From Gemmataceae bacterium (GTDB lineage: Bacteria > Planctomycetota > Planctomycetia > Gemmatales > Gemmataceae): a DNA stretch of 64,000 nt. Numbering within the stretch: the stretch's first letter is position 1; each line of letters begins with the position of its first letter. The DNA lies in the NCBI GenBank assembly GCA_009691845.1, contig SIAJ01000021.1, positions 1 through 64,000 on the forward strand. The letters run 5' to 3'. Under the pieces are notes generated by a model. It worked only from the letters and a program-made list of their open reading frames with translations, ran no database searches and was not told the origin of the DNA. Below, piece by piece: positions 27,585 to 36,955 of the stretch. Both the position numbers and the translations under genes were made by a program.

Positions 27585-29048
27585 ATGCCTTTGCCCGTTG
27601 TGGCTATTGTTGGTCGGCCGAATGTCGGCAAATCTTCGGTGTTCAACTGGCTCGTCGGCAAGCGTATTAGCATTGTCGATCCGACGGCTGGCGTGACACG
27701 CGACCGCGTTTCGTCCATCGTGGAAGAACATGGACGATTCTTTGACCTCACAGATACGGGCGGCATCGGCATCGTCGATTCGGACGACCTGTCCGAAGAC
27801 GTCGAGCGGCAAATTCAACTGGCCATCGATCAGGCCAATGTGATCCTCTATGTGACCGATGCCCGCAGCGGGCCCGTGGCACTGGATCAGACTGTTGCCG
27901 ACCGCTTGCGGCCGATCGGCAAGCCAACCCTGTGCGTCGTAAACAAGTGCGATACAGACAATCTCGCGCTTCAGGCATCCGATTTTCATAGTTTCGGCTT
28001 CCAACCCGTCGTTGCGGTGAGTGCCGAGCAGAACCGTGGCCATCGCGAATTGCTATCGGCCATCGTGAAAGCTCTGCCTCCGGCAGAAGCGGACGAGAAG
28101 GCACCGACTGAAGCGACGTTGAAGCTCGCGATTGTGGGGCGACGAAATGCTGGCAAGAGCACGTTCATCAATGCTCTCGCCCAGGCCGAGCGCGTGATCG
28201 TCAGCGAGATCCCCGGAACAACTCGCGACAGTGTGGACGTGAGATTCGAACGTGACGGCAAGACATTCGTGGCTATCGATACGGCAGGCGTACGGAATAA
28301 GAGCAGCCTGGCGAACTCCATCGAGTTCTACAGTATGGCTCGGGCCGAGCGTTCGATTCGCAGGGCGGACGTGGTAATGCTCTTCTTCGATGCCGAGCGT
28401 TCGATTGGCCGCATTGACAAGCAATTGACCGAGTACATTCTCGAAAATCACCGGCCGGCGATCTTCGTGTTCAACAAATGGGATCTGGTGAAGGGGCAAG
28501 TCGAGACCGACGAGTTCGTGGACTACGTGAAGAAGTCGTTCCCGATGCTCGACTATGTGCCGATGGCCTTCGTGACCGCGAAGGAAGGCAAGAACGTATT
28601 CCGCGTACTGAACTTGGCTCAGCAGTTGGTCAAGCAAGCTCGCGAACGGGTGACGACCGGGGAACTCAACCGCGTGCTGCGCCACGCACTCGACATGAAC
28701 CCGCCTATTCAACGAGGGAAGAAGTTACCCAAGGTGTATTACGCCTCGCAGGTCGCAACCGATCCGCCGACGATTGTGCTGTTCACGAATGGCCCCGACC
28801 TGTTCGACGGCGTGTATAGACGCTATTTGCTGAAGCATTTCCGCGATCAACTGCCGTTCTCGGAAGTGCCGATCAAGCTCGATTTCCGAGCCCGTAACGA
28901 CGTGAAGGGCACCCGCGACACCGACGATGACCCGGACAGAAAGAACAAAGTCACGAAGCAACTTCAGCCCAAGCTGTTGCCAGCCCCAAAGCCACGCAAG
29001 CCGAGCCGAAAGAAGAAGGATGCGAAGGCGGAATTGTGGGATGTGTGA
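27585..29048 (+). CDS. der: Ribosome biogenesis GTPase Der (EngA)
   Basis: Der has two tandem GTPase domains and a KH-like C-terminal domain and is needed for 50S subunit maturation. Domain one shows GRPNVGKSS (about 10-18), DTGG and NKCD; domain two shows GRRNAGKST (about 185-193), DTAGV and NKWD. The KH region (about 370-460) contains the family's NPPIQRGKKLPKVYYASQ segment. The C-terminal tail is Lys-rich (KPRKPSRKKKDAK), as in many homologues. At 487 residues it is of normal length. The gene appears to be transcribed alone; the zf-TFIIB remnant behind it is on the opposite strand. Confidence 0.97.
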   Translation: MPLPVVAIVGRPNVGKSSVFNWLVGKRISIVDPTAGVTRDRVSSIVEEHGRFFDLTDTGGIGIVDSDDLSEDVERQIQLAIDQANVILYVTDARSGPVALDQTVADRLRPIGKPTLCVVNKCDTDNLALQASDFHSFGFQPVVAVSAEQNRGHRELLSAIVKALPPAEADEKAPTEATLKLAIVGRRNAGKSTFINALAQAERVIVSEIPGTTRDSVDVRFERDGKTFVAIDTAGVRNKSSLANSIEFYSMARAERSIRRADVVMLFFDAERSIGRIDKQLTEYILENHRPAIFVFNKWDLVKGQVETDEFVDYVKKSFPMLDYVPMAFVTAKEGKNVFRVLNLAQQLVKQARERVTTGELNRVLRHALDMNPPIQRGKKLPKVYYASQVATDPPTIVLFTNGPDLFDGVYRRYLLKHFRDQLPFSEVPIKLDFRARNDVKGTRDTDDDPDRKNKVTKQLQPKLLPAPKPRKPSRKKKDAKAELWDV

Positions 29049-29052
29049 CCGG

Positions 29053-29241
29053 CTAGACCGAGGTGGCCGCAAACTGCTCCAGCACCGTCAATTCACCGGC
29101 GTCGAGCCAGACGAGCTTACAGCGATAACACGAATCCACGACCGCGTTGTCGCCTCGAGGGCCGCACCGCAGTTTGGGCGGTTCATGCGTCGATGCCCGC
29201 TTGGCCTTTTTCAACCATAGAACGGCCTGTGAGCGAAGCAC
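29053..29241 (-). pseudogene. Truncated zf-TFIIB-type zinc finger gene
   Basis: The frame encodes SCYRCKLVWLDAGELTVLEQ near the C terminus, the second half of a TFIIB-like zinc finger (CxxCxGVWLDxGEL). The first Cys pair and the rest of the protein are absent: the N-terminal part runs into a palindrome at 29216-29258 and the end of the DUF1552 gene. A start at ATG 29241 or the TTG near 29214 would give only 53-62 residues. It looks like a 3' remnant of a larger planctomycete protein with this finger, possibly cut at the palindrome, although a tiny functional protein cannot be excluded. Confidence 0.5.
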
Positions 29242-29258
29242 TCTCGCTCCGTTCTATG
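29216..29258. repeat. Inverted repeat at the end of the DUF1552 gene
   Basis: Arms CATAGAACGG (29216-29225) and CCGTTCTATG (29249-29258) enclose a second short stem (GAGCG/CGCTC). It overlaps the stop codon of the minus-strand DUF1552 gene and could act as a terminator. Confidence 0.5.
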
Positions 29259-30537
29259 CCGATAGCCCCTTCATCGTGCCCTTGCTAGTCGCGAACCGAT
29301 CGACTTCGAGCCCCAGACGTTGCAACATGCTCACGTACAAGTTGGGCAGTGGATAATTTTTCTTGGCGTCGAAGGCGAGGTGGCCGGCGTGCTTGAAGCC
29401 ACCGCCTGCCAGGAGCACGGGCAAGTTCGTGTTGGCGTGCGAATTGGCACTGCCCATCGGCGTGCCGTAGAGGACCATGGTGCGATCCAGTAGTGTCTCG
29501 CCCTGTTCTTTCGCGGAATTCAGCTTGCCGAGGAACTCGGCCAGCACCTTGAATTGGGCCGCCTCGATCGTGAAGAGTTGATCGAGAGCCTCCTTGCGTC
29601 CGCCGTGGTGGGTGATCGAGTGCGTCTCGTCCTTCACGCCCGGGAGGTCCGCGACGATGCTGAATGTGTTGATGAACAGCGTGACAACTCGTGTGGAATC
29701 CGATTCGAAGCCCAGGCGGGCGATCTCGAGCATCAGCCGAATCTTGTCAATCAGCTTGCGGTTATCGGTCAAATCCGTGGGTGCCGGTGTGGTCGTCGTC
29801 GGCTTCGGTTTTCGCTCCCACTCCTGGGCTTGTTGAAGCTGGACCTCCAGGTCACGAACAGCCGAGTAGTACTGGTCGAGCCGATCCTTGTCGGCCGGGC
29901 CAACCGACTTGCCGAGCCGTTTCGAACTATCCGAGACGAAGTCGAGCAGGCTGCGACCTCGACGAAGATCTTCCAGTCGGGCATCCACTTCCCCGGGCTT
30001 GCCCTGAACGAACATCTTGCGATAGAGAGCGGCCGGGCTCTTCTCGGTCGGAACACGGACGCCGGCACGCGAGAAGACCATGCCCTGCGTGCCTTCCGCA
30101 TTCACATCGAGAGCCAGCGAAGAGAAGCGAGTCACGGGCCCGAATCGCTCGGCGACGAATTGATCGAGCGAGATGGTGCTCTTGTATGCCGCACTTCCGG
30201 GATGCGGCGTGGCGGAGAGAAACGCCCGTTCGGCCTCGTGGGCACCATCCACGTCGGGATGCGAGACCCCGCTGAACACCGTAAAGCGGTCCTTGTATTC
30301 CTTCAAGATTTCGAGATATGGCGTGAGCTTGTAATCTTTGCCGGCCTCCGCGGGAAAGAAGTGCTGCGGAAGAATGCCCATGTTCGTCTGGATCGCGATC
30401 AGCCGTCTCGGCGCGGCGACGGGTGCGGCGTTGGCGACCGGGGACATTGCATCCAGCAACGGCAGCGCGAGAGCCACGCCCGAACCGCGGAGGAAGCTGC
30501 GGCGGGAGAGTGGTCGATGAATTATTGAGGAACTCAA
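29254..30537 (-). CDS. DUF1552 family secreted protein
   Basis: I place the start at TTG 30537 (LSSSIIHRPLSRRSFLRGSG) because GGAG lies 6 nt upstream and the Tat motif SRRSFLRGSG then sits near the N terminus. An ATG at 30654 would force translation through a 26-bp REP palindrome. DUF1552 features are GVSHPDVDGAHEAERAFLSA, HPGSAAYKSTISLDQFVAER, the RDLEVQLQQAQEWE helix and LLDRTMVLYGTPMGSANSHA. About 427 residues. It follows the interrupted DUF1592 gene on the same strand, the normal family pairing, so loss of the partner may leave it without function. Confidence 0.9.
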   Translation of the reverse strand: MSSSIIHRPLSRRSFLRGSGVALALPLLDAMSPVANAAPVAAPRRLIAIQTNMGILPQHFFPAEAGKDYKLTPYLEILKEYKDRFTVFSGVSHPDVDGAHEAERAFLSATPHPGSAAYKSTISLDQFVAERFGPVTRFSSLALDVNAEGTQGMVFSRAGVRVPTEKSPAALYRKMFVQGKPGEVDARLEDLRRGRSLLDFVSDSSKRLGKSVGPADKDRLDQYYSAVRDLEVQLQQAQEWERKPKPTTTTPAPTDLTDNRKLIDKIRLMLEIARLGFESDSTRVVTLFINTFSIVADLPGVKDETHSITHHGGRKEALDQLFTIEAAQFKVLAEFLGKLNSAKEQGETLLDRTMVLYGTPMGSANSHANTNLPVLLAGGGFKHAGHLAFDAKKNYPLPNLYVSMLQRLGLEVDRFATSKGTMKGLSA

Positions 30538-30561
30538 GGTCGTCTCCAGAAGATCACAACC

Positions 30562-30635
30562 TTGTAGCTGAATTCGTGAGAATTCAGAAGCGGTTGCCAG
30601 GCTGAAGCCCTGAATTCTCACGAATTCAGCTACAA
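30562..30635. repeat. GTAG-headed REP pair with perfect 26-bp arms
   Basis: Bases 30562-30587 (TTGTAGCTGAATTCGTGAGA...) are the exact reverse complement of 30610-30635, with a 22-nt spacer. Each arm is itself GTAG plus a hairpin (CTGAATTC GTGA GAATTCAG). The element lies between the DUF1592 and DUF1552 genes of one transcription unit and so could affect mRNA stability or termination. Confidence 0.8.
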
Positions 30636-30650
30636 GCCAATTTGAGCAAC

Positions 30651-33278
30651 TCATTTCGCCAAAAACAACCCACTTTTCACCGTCTCGTAGATCAACGAAC
30701 GCACGCGTGCTCCGTCGCCGCCGGCCTTGTCGAGAATCTGTTCCAGGGCCGCACGATCGGCGAAGCGGACGGGAATTCCGGTCGAGTATACCACGAATTG
30801 ATTCGCCAGGTTGCGAGCCAGCCCGCGTCGATCCGCGTGAAGGAGCTTGCGGTATTCTTCAACATCCGCGAATTTCTGCCCGGTCGCAGTTTCGCCGCTT
30901 GCATCCACCGGCTGGCCCAGGCTAAAAGTCGTGTGATAAATTGCGGTGGAAAACGCCCCTTCCGGGTTCAAATGAGCCCGAAACGTCTTGATCAGGTCCG
31001 GCCGCTCTTTTCCTTCGGTGGCTCGGTACTTCGTTCGCAACCCGCCGATCACATCGAAGCTTTCGAGTGCGAATCCCGGCGGGTCCATTTTTGCATGGCA
31101 ACTGGCACACGTGGCATTGTCTCGATGTTTCGCAAGTTGTTCGCGGATCGTGGTCGCACCGCGAACGTCCGGTTCGACGGCTGCGATGTCAGGAGGAGGA
31201 GGCTGAGGTGGCGTACCCAATATCTTGCGGTTCACCCAGGCTCCGCGTTTGACGGGCGTAGTTGTCGTGCCGTTGGCCGTCACTTTCAAGATGGCCGCCT
31301 GCGTTAGAAATCCGCCACGATGGGTATCCTTGGGAACCGGCACCGGTCGAAAGTGTGTGCCCGAAACATTGGGGATGCCGTAATGTTCGGCGAGGCGTTG
31401 ATTCACCATCACGAAATCGGAAGCGACAAGATCCGAGGCCGAGCGATCCTGAGCGAGCAGTTGCCGAAAGAACGCGTAGGGTTCGCGTCGAATGGCATCG
31501 CGAAGGTACAGGTTGTACTCGGGATACAGCCGGCGATCCGGCGTGGTCGCATCAATGTCGCGAAGGTCCAACCACTGATCGAGAAAGTCCGAGATGAACC
31601 GTTCCGACTTGGAGTCGGCCAACATGCGGTCCACTTGCTTGCGAAGTTCGTCGGGGTCGCGGAGACGGCTCTTCTCCGCTATTGCCGTCAAGGTGGCATC
31701 GGGTATCGAGTTCCACAGGAAATACGACAGCCGCGAGGCCAGTGCGTAATCATCGAGTGGGCCAAGGGGTTCGCACAAGAACAGGAACTCAGGCGAACAG
31801 AGTGCGGCCTTGTAAGCAGCCCGCATTCCGTCCTCAAAGCAAGCCCCCGTTGCGATTCGTTCCACTGCCAACAGCGTGAAGCGTGCGATTTCGTCGGTTT
31901 TTGTCGGTCTACGGAATGCACGGGGCAAGAACTCCGTCAGCAATCGCTCGGCCTCGGCAGCAGGGGCTGATGGACTCACGGTGCCAAACGTCAGTAGGCC
32001 CGGGCTGTTGCCCGCATCGTAAGTCTTCACGCGTCTCGGTGTGGTTCGTTTTGGTTTAGGTGCGTCCGCCGGCAACTTGCTGAACGGGACGATGGGCAAG
32101 TCGCCGAACAATCGCTTGTGACTCGCGGGTGGCCACTCGTCGTGCAGAGGCCCCTCGACCTCGAGATAATCGATGGCCACGCCTGGCCCAGTGAAGCCTG
32201 CCGCTTTGTCCTTGTGGTGGTACGGATGAACTTCCCACAGGGAGGCCGCGTCGAACTTCAGGTAGTCATCTGGATCAAGCCAGACTTCAAGCAGGTGCCC
32301 CGTCGGCTTGAGGGAAGGAGCGTCGAGGAAACCCAAAACCCGACTGCCGTAGTAGATTCCCGCCGCCTGCGTTCGCGGTGAGGGTTTCACTTCGCCCTTG
32401 TCCCACCAGAACGATCAGACCGAGGTGGAGACGCGATAGCGACCGGAGAAATTCGGCGAAAACCTACTGAATCGCCCGGCGAACGATTCGCCCAGGCAGC
32501 GGAATAATCCTGCCGTGCCGGGTTTCTCTTTCCAAACGCCCGATCGTTCCAGTTCGCCGAGGCCCTTGTACTTTCCGCCGGCGTAGGCGTCTTTTGGGAT
32601 TGGGAACCGCGAGTCGTCGTACTTGAAATCCTTCAGCATCACGCCATCGCCATTCGGGATGACGACGCCGAAGTCGTAGTTCTCGTTGGCGTACATCCGC
32701 GTCTTGAACGGAACCGGCGGTACGCTGTACTGGGCGATCGCCGCATCCAGGGCCACATCGGCGGCCTCCGCGAACTTGGCCATCAGAATCGGCGAAACAT
32801 CCAGAGCCGACGACGACTTATCATAGCCATGAACTCGACCATCATCCGGCAGGAGATCCTTGATGTTGAGGCCGGGAAGGTCCAAAAGATCGCGAAGTGT
32901 GTTCTCGTACTCGGTGCGATTGAGCCGGCGCATGGAGGCTCGGCCAGACAGCGCGTCGCGTTTTTGTTCGCCCGCGGCAATGCCGCCGGCAACTCCTTCT
33001 AAAAACTTGTCTGCATTCACCTTGGCCGGCCGAGGCTTCTTCGGGGGAGGCATCTCGCCAGACTTCACGCGGTCGTAAACGCGAGCCCATTTCTCGATGC
33101 CTCGCGGGTCGCTCAGATCCATCGGCAAAATGGCGAGATCGAACCCGCCAGATTTCGTGTCGGCATTATGGCATGTCGCACACTGCGATTCGAGAAACGT
33201 TCCGATGTGGGCGGAGTTGGCCTCGGCCGCCACGAGCGGACCGGAAAGCAAAAGCAGCGCGAATAGCGTGGACCGCAT
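30651..33278 (-). pseudogene. PSCyt1/DUF1592-family gene with in-frame TGA at a tryptophan position
   Basis: A single frame runs from ATG 33278 to the stop at 30651, interrupted only by a TGA at 32415-32417. Part one (287 residues) has a signal peptide, CATCHN heme motif near 33 and DUF1587 (RRLNRTEYENTLRDLLDLPG). Part two has DUF1595 (LPRAFRRPTKTDEIARF), DUF1592 (LASRLSYFLWNSIPDATL), DUF1588 (CASCHAKMDPPGFALESFDV) and DUF1585. The junction reads RYRVSTSV-stop-SFWWDKGEV, where family members have Trp, so TGG has become TGA. Other genes here end in TGA, so it is not reassigned. Without readthrough the product lacks the C-terminal two thirds. Confidence 0.88.
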
Positions 33279-33511
33279 GATTCTCCCAAAGCAAACGTGT
33301 GTTGTCAGGTTATGACAGGCAATCCGGGAGTCGATTGATCCAGCCTGCTGAACGGCAGAACTTACCGGCGTGATCGGGGCGAGCCGACCGCCATTTTGAC
33401 AGCCTACTCGGAGTCAAAACCGCTCGCTTGTGGCCAATTCTGTATACATTTAAGCCAGAATAAATGGGCACGAGAGTTGCTTCCACCATTACTGAATGGG
33501 AGTAACCAAGC

Positions 33512-36124
33512 ATGGATATCAACCGTTTCACCGAGAAGGCACGCGAAGCACTACAAGGCGCGCAAAAGCTCGCCATCCGGATGAGCCATCAGCAGATCGA
33601 TAACGAGCATCTCTTGCTCGCCCTGCTCGACCAAGCGGGGGGCCTGACAGCGGCCATCCTGAAGAAGGCCGGCGTCGCTCCGGAAGCACTCAGCATTCGC
33701 TTGCAACGCGAACTCGAGACGCTGCCGCGCGTCTCGGGCTCAAGCGGGTCGCCGGACAATTTCTATCTCACGGGCCGGCTCAACAAGCTACTTGCGAATG
33801 CCGAGGACGAAGCGAAGAAACTGAAAGACGATTTCATTTCTGTCGAGCATGTGCTATTAACCCTCATCGACGACAAAGGGGCCTCGGGTTCCATCCTCAA
33901 GGAATTCGGCGTCAACCGTGAACGGCTCATGAGTGCCTTGAAAGACGTGCGTGGCAGCCAGCGTGTCACTTCGCAGAACCCCGAGGAGACGTATCAGTCG
34001 CTCGAAAAATATGGCCGCGATCTCACGCAGGCCGCCCGGCTCGGCAAACTCGATCCCGTGATTGGCCGCGATGAAGAGATTCGCCGCGTGGTGCAGGTTC
34101 TAAGCCGGCGAACCAAGAACAACCCGGTGCTGATCGGTGAGCCAGGCGTCGGCAAAACCGCCATCGTCGAAGGATTGGCTCAGCGGATTATTCGTGGCGA
34201 CGTGCCGGAAGGGCTGAAGGACAAGCGAGTGATGTCGCTCGACATGGGTTCGCTGATCGCGGGAGCCAAGTTTCGTGGCGAATTCGAGGAACGCCTGAAG
34301 GCCGTGCTCAAGGAAGTGACCGAGTCCGGTGGCGAGATTATTCTCTTCATCGACGAACTTCACACGGTCGTAGGCGCGGGCAAGGGCGAAGGTTCGATGG
34401 ATGCCGGCAACATGCTCAAGCCGATGCTGGCACGCGGGGAGTTACGCTGCATCGGTGCGACTACACTCGATGAATATCGCAAGCACATCGAGAAGGACGC
34501 CGCCCTCGAACGACGGTTTCAGCCCGTGTTTGTCGATCAGCCGAGCGTCGAGGATACGATTTCGATTCTGCGTGGCCTGCGGGAAAAATACGAAGTGCAT
34601 CATGGCGTTCGTATCAAGGATGCCGCCCTCGTCTCCGCGGCCGTGCTGTCGAATCGCTACATCACGGATCGGTTTCTCCCCGACAAAGCCATCGACTTGG
34701 TCGATGAAGCGGCAGCAAAGTTGCGAACGGAGATCGACTCGCTCCCGGCCGAGTTGGACGAGAAGAATCGGCGCGTGATGCAACTGGAGATCGAACGGGA
34801 GGCCCTGAAGAAGGAGAGCGATTCGGCTTCCCGCGATCGCCTGAAGAAGCTGGAGAAGGAGTTGGCCGATCTCAAAGCCACGGCCGACGCGTTGATGGCC
34901 CGCTGGCAGAACGAAAAGAACGCGGTGCAAAAAATCCGCGAAGTCCGCGAGCAGATTGAGCAGGTGAAACACCAGATCGAACAAGCGGAACGCCAATACG
35001 ATCTGAATCGCGCGGCCGAGTTGAAGTACGGCAAGCTGCCGGAACTGGAACGCACGCTGAAGGCGACCGAGGAAGCGGCCGCTCAATCCGGCGATGGTGC
35101 CCCGCGTTTGTTGAAGGAAGAAGTCGGCGAAGAAGACATCGCGGCCGTGGTCAGCCGCTGGACCGGCGTGCCCGTCACCAAGCTACTTGAAGGCGAGAAG
35201 GAAAGGTTGCTGCATCTTGAGGATGAACTGCACAAAACCGTGATCGGCCAGGACGAAGCGGTGCTTGCCGTGTCGGAGGCCGTCCTTCGCGCTCGTGCCG
35301 GGCTGAAGGATCCGCAACGGCCGATCGGCTCGTTTATCTTCCTGGGGCCGACCGGTGTCGGCAAAACGGAGTTGGCGAGGGCACTTGCCAAATTCCTGTT
35401 TGACGACGAAAAGGCCATGATTCGGATCGATATGTCGGAATATCAGGAGAAGCACAACGTGAGCCGCTTGCTCGGCGCTCCGCCCGGCTACATCGGCTAC
35501 GAGGAAGGGGGCCAACTCACGGAAGCCGTACGCCGTCGTCCGTATTGCGTACTTCTACTCGACGAAATCGAGAAGGCTCATCCCGACGTATTCAACGTGC
35601 TTCTGCAAGTCCTCGACGATGGCCGGCTGACCGATGGCCAGGGCCGCACAGTCGATTTCAAGAACACGATTGTGATCATGACCTCGAACGTCGGCAGCCA
35701 GCGGATCCTGCAATACAAGGACACTCAGATCGGCGAAGTCTTCGACCGCATGAAGAACGCCGTGATGGACGAACTACACAAACAGTTCCGGCCCGAGTTC
35801 CTGAACCGCGTCGACGAGATCATCGTGTTCCACACCTTGAACGAAGCGAACCTGAAGCAGATCGTGGAGATTCAACTGAATCGGCTACGTGATCGGCTCG
35901 GCGAGCGGAACATCCAACTTAAGCTCACGGAGGCCGCCAAGGACCACATCGTCCAAGTCGGCTACGATCCCGCCTTCGGTGCCCGACCGTTGAAGCGAGT
36001 GCTTCAGAAAGAAGTCGAGACGGCCCTGGGGCGAATGATCCTGAAGGGCGAGGTCAAGGATGGCCAGACGGTCCTCGTGGATTACGACCTGAGCCGGGAT
36101 GGGTTGAGTTTTAGGGCCGAGTGA
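33512..36124 (+). CDS. clpB: Chaperone ClpB (Hsp104 family disaggregase)
   Basis: ClpB solubilises protein aggregates together with DnaK. The 870-residue protein has the Clp N domain ([16 protein letters not shown]), NBD1 with Walker [10 protein letters not shown] near 209 and Walker [10 protein letters not shown] near 279, and a coiled-coil middle domain at about 410-530 ([19 protein letters not shown] onward). NBD2 has Walker [10 protein letters not shown] near 612 and Walker [14 protein letters not shown], plus the C-terminal [14 protein letters not shown]. All catalytic motifs are intact. The 233-nt divergent region upstream carries TTGACA at 33396 but no well-placed -10 box, and no CIRCE operator is seen. 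Confidence 0.97.
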   Translation: MDINRFTEKAREALQGAQKLAIRMSHQQIDNEHLLLALLDQAGGLTAAILKKAGVAPEALSIRLQRELETLPRVSGSSGSPDNFYLTGRLNKLLANAEDEAKKLKDDFISVEHVLLTLIDDKGASGSILKEFGVNRERLMSALKDVRGSQRVTSQNPEETYQSLEKYGRDLTQAARLGKLDPVIGRDEEIRRVVQVLSRRTKNNPVLIGEPGVGKTAIVEGLAQRIIRGDVPEGLKDKRVMSLDMGSLIAGAKFRGEFEERLKAVLKEVTESGGEIILFIDELHTVVGAGKGEGSMDAGNMLKPMLARGELRCIGATTLDEYRKHIEKDAALERRFQPVFVDQPSVEDTISILRGLREKYEVHHGVRIKDAALVSAAVLSNRYITDRFLPDKAIDLVDEAAAKLRTEIDSLPAELDEKNRRVMQLEIEREALKKESDSASRDRLKKLEKELADLKATADALMARWQNEKNAVQKIREVREQIEQVKHQIEQAERQYDLNRAAELKYGKLPELERTLKATEEAAAQSGDGAPRLLKEEVGEEDIAAVVSRWTGVPVTKLLEGEKERLLHLEDELHKTVIGQDEAVLAVSEAVLRARAGLKDPQRPIGSFIFLGPTGVGKTELARALAKFLFDDEKAMIRIDMSEYQEKHNVSRLLGAPPGYIGYEEGGQLTEAVRRRPYCVLLLDEIEKAHPDVFNVLLQVLDDGRLTDGQGRTVDFKNTIVIMTSNVGSQRILQYKDTQIGEVFDRMKNAVMDELHKQFRPEFLNRVDEIIVFHTLNEANLKQIVEIQLNRLRDRLGERNIQLKLTEAAKDHIVQVGYDPAFGARPLKRVLQKEVETALGRMILKGEVKDGQTVLVDYDLSRDGLSFRAE

Positions 36125-36235
36125 GCTTTTGCGAGTAGGCTTCTGGTAAGTTCGCGATTCCGATTGTAGCAGCGCCTTGGCCCGCTTCCACGGATCCACT
36201 TTGCCGCTAGAATGGGCTAAAGAAGGGAGGGCTTC

Positions 36236-36547
36236 ATGTCAGGTTCATCCATAACTATCACAGAACAAACGCTAACTCCCCGCGAGCGGGAGGAACTCGC
36301 CGAGCGTCGCAAGGACTTCGCCCGGAATTCGGAGTGGTTCGAGAAGCATGCCATCGAAATCGGACGAACGTATCGCGGCAAGCATGTTGTCGTCTCTGGC
36401 GGTGAACTCGTCGTGGGCGAGACGTTCGACGAGGCAAGGGAATTAGCCAGGGACGCTCATCCTGAGGACAAAGGCGACTATTTCGAATACATCTCAGCAG
36501 AGCAAGGGCCACGATTGTATGCTCATCTCAGGCATCTGGCGCGTTGA
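36236..36547 (+). CDS. Small DUF5678-like protein
   Basis: A 103-residue protein. Its central part NSEWFEKHAIEIGRTYRGKH then VVVSGGELVVGETFDEAREL matches the general pattern of DUF5678 (a YxGKxVxVxxGxVVxxxxxxxEA core), a small alpha/beta domain often encoded beside retropepsin-like proteases. The next gene, retropepsin-like, overlaps it by 29 nt, matching that association. An AAAGAAGGGAGG Shine-Dalgarno-rich stretch lies upstream. Function unknown. Confidence 0.72.
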   Translation: MSGSSITITEQTLTPREREELAERRKDFARNSEWFEKHAIEIGRTYRGKHVVVSGGELVVGETFDEARELARDAHPEDKGDYFEYISAEQGPRLYAHLRHLAR

Positions 36548-36940
36548 TGCGGACGGTGTCAGGCGTCCATATCTTCGTTGCGAAGTCCGCAGCGAGGGTG
36601 GCAATCGGCAAGAACTCTTTCGCCCGATCGATTCGGGCGCAGATCGCACTATTCTCACCTCTTCGGCCATTCAAGAACTGGGTTATCAGGTTTCGACAGA
36701 GACTCTTTCTTTGAGTGGGCTCGGAGGAATGAGTACCATGGTTGAGATGGACACTGCGCTTCGACTATTTCTTCAGGACGATTCGGCGATTATTCTGAAT
36801 GGTACGTATGCTGCGGCCGTTTCTCCTACCGGTTGGATGCCTGTGTTTTGGGCCGCGACGTGCTGAATATGTTCGCGATGATTGTTGATCGAGCCGAGAA
36901 TCGAGTCATCTTCCTGCGTGCCGCACCGATACGCGGTTGA
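36519..36940 (+). pseudogene. Retropepsin-like aspartic protease gene, frameshifted
   Basis: The first frame (ATG 36519, 115 residues) contains FRPIDSGADRTILTSSAIQE, the D-S/T-G-A active-site loop of single-domain aspartic proteases, and a second hydrophobic flap-like stretch, but ends in unrelated PVFWAATC. A -1 shift just before 36840 restores the family C terminus: DACVLGRDVLNMFAMIVDRA (the ILGRDVL motif) ending at a TGA at 36938. One missing base therefore breaks the gene. It overlaps the DUF5678-like gene, the usual pairing. Products of this class act as dimers; the shortened frame would lack the conserved LGRD strand. Confidence 0.72.
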
Positions 36941-36955
36941 AAAATCCTAAGGCCC

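Noticed and set aside
33396-33440. Sigma-70-like promoter or CIRCE operator upstream of clpB
   Set aside because: TTGACA is present but no -10 box at a sensible spacing; no GAGTGCTAA-type inverted repeat.
36840-36870. Programmed -1 frameshifting in the retropepsin-like gene
   Set aside because: The TTTTGGG run is not in the X-XXY-YYZ register of the zero frame and no downstream stem is evident.
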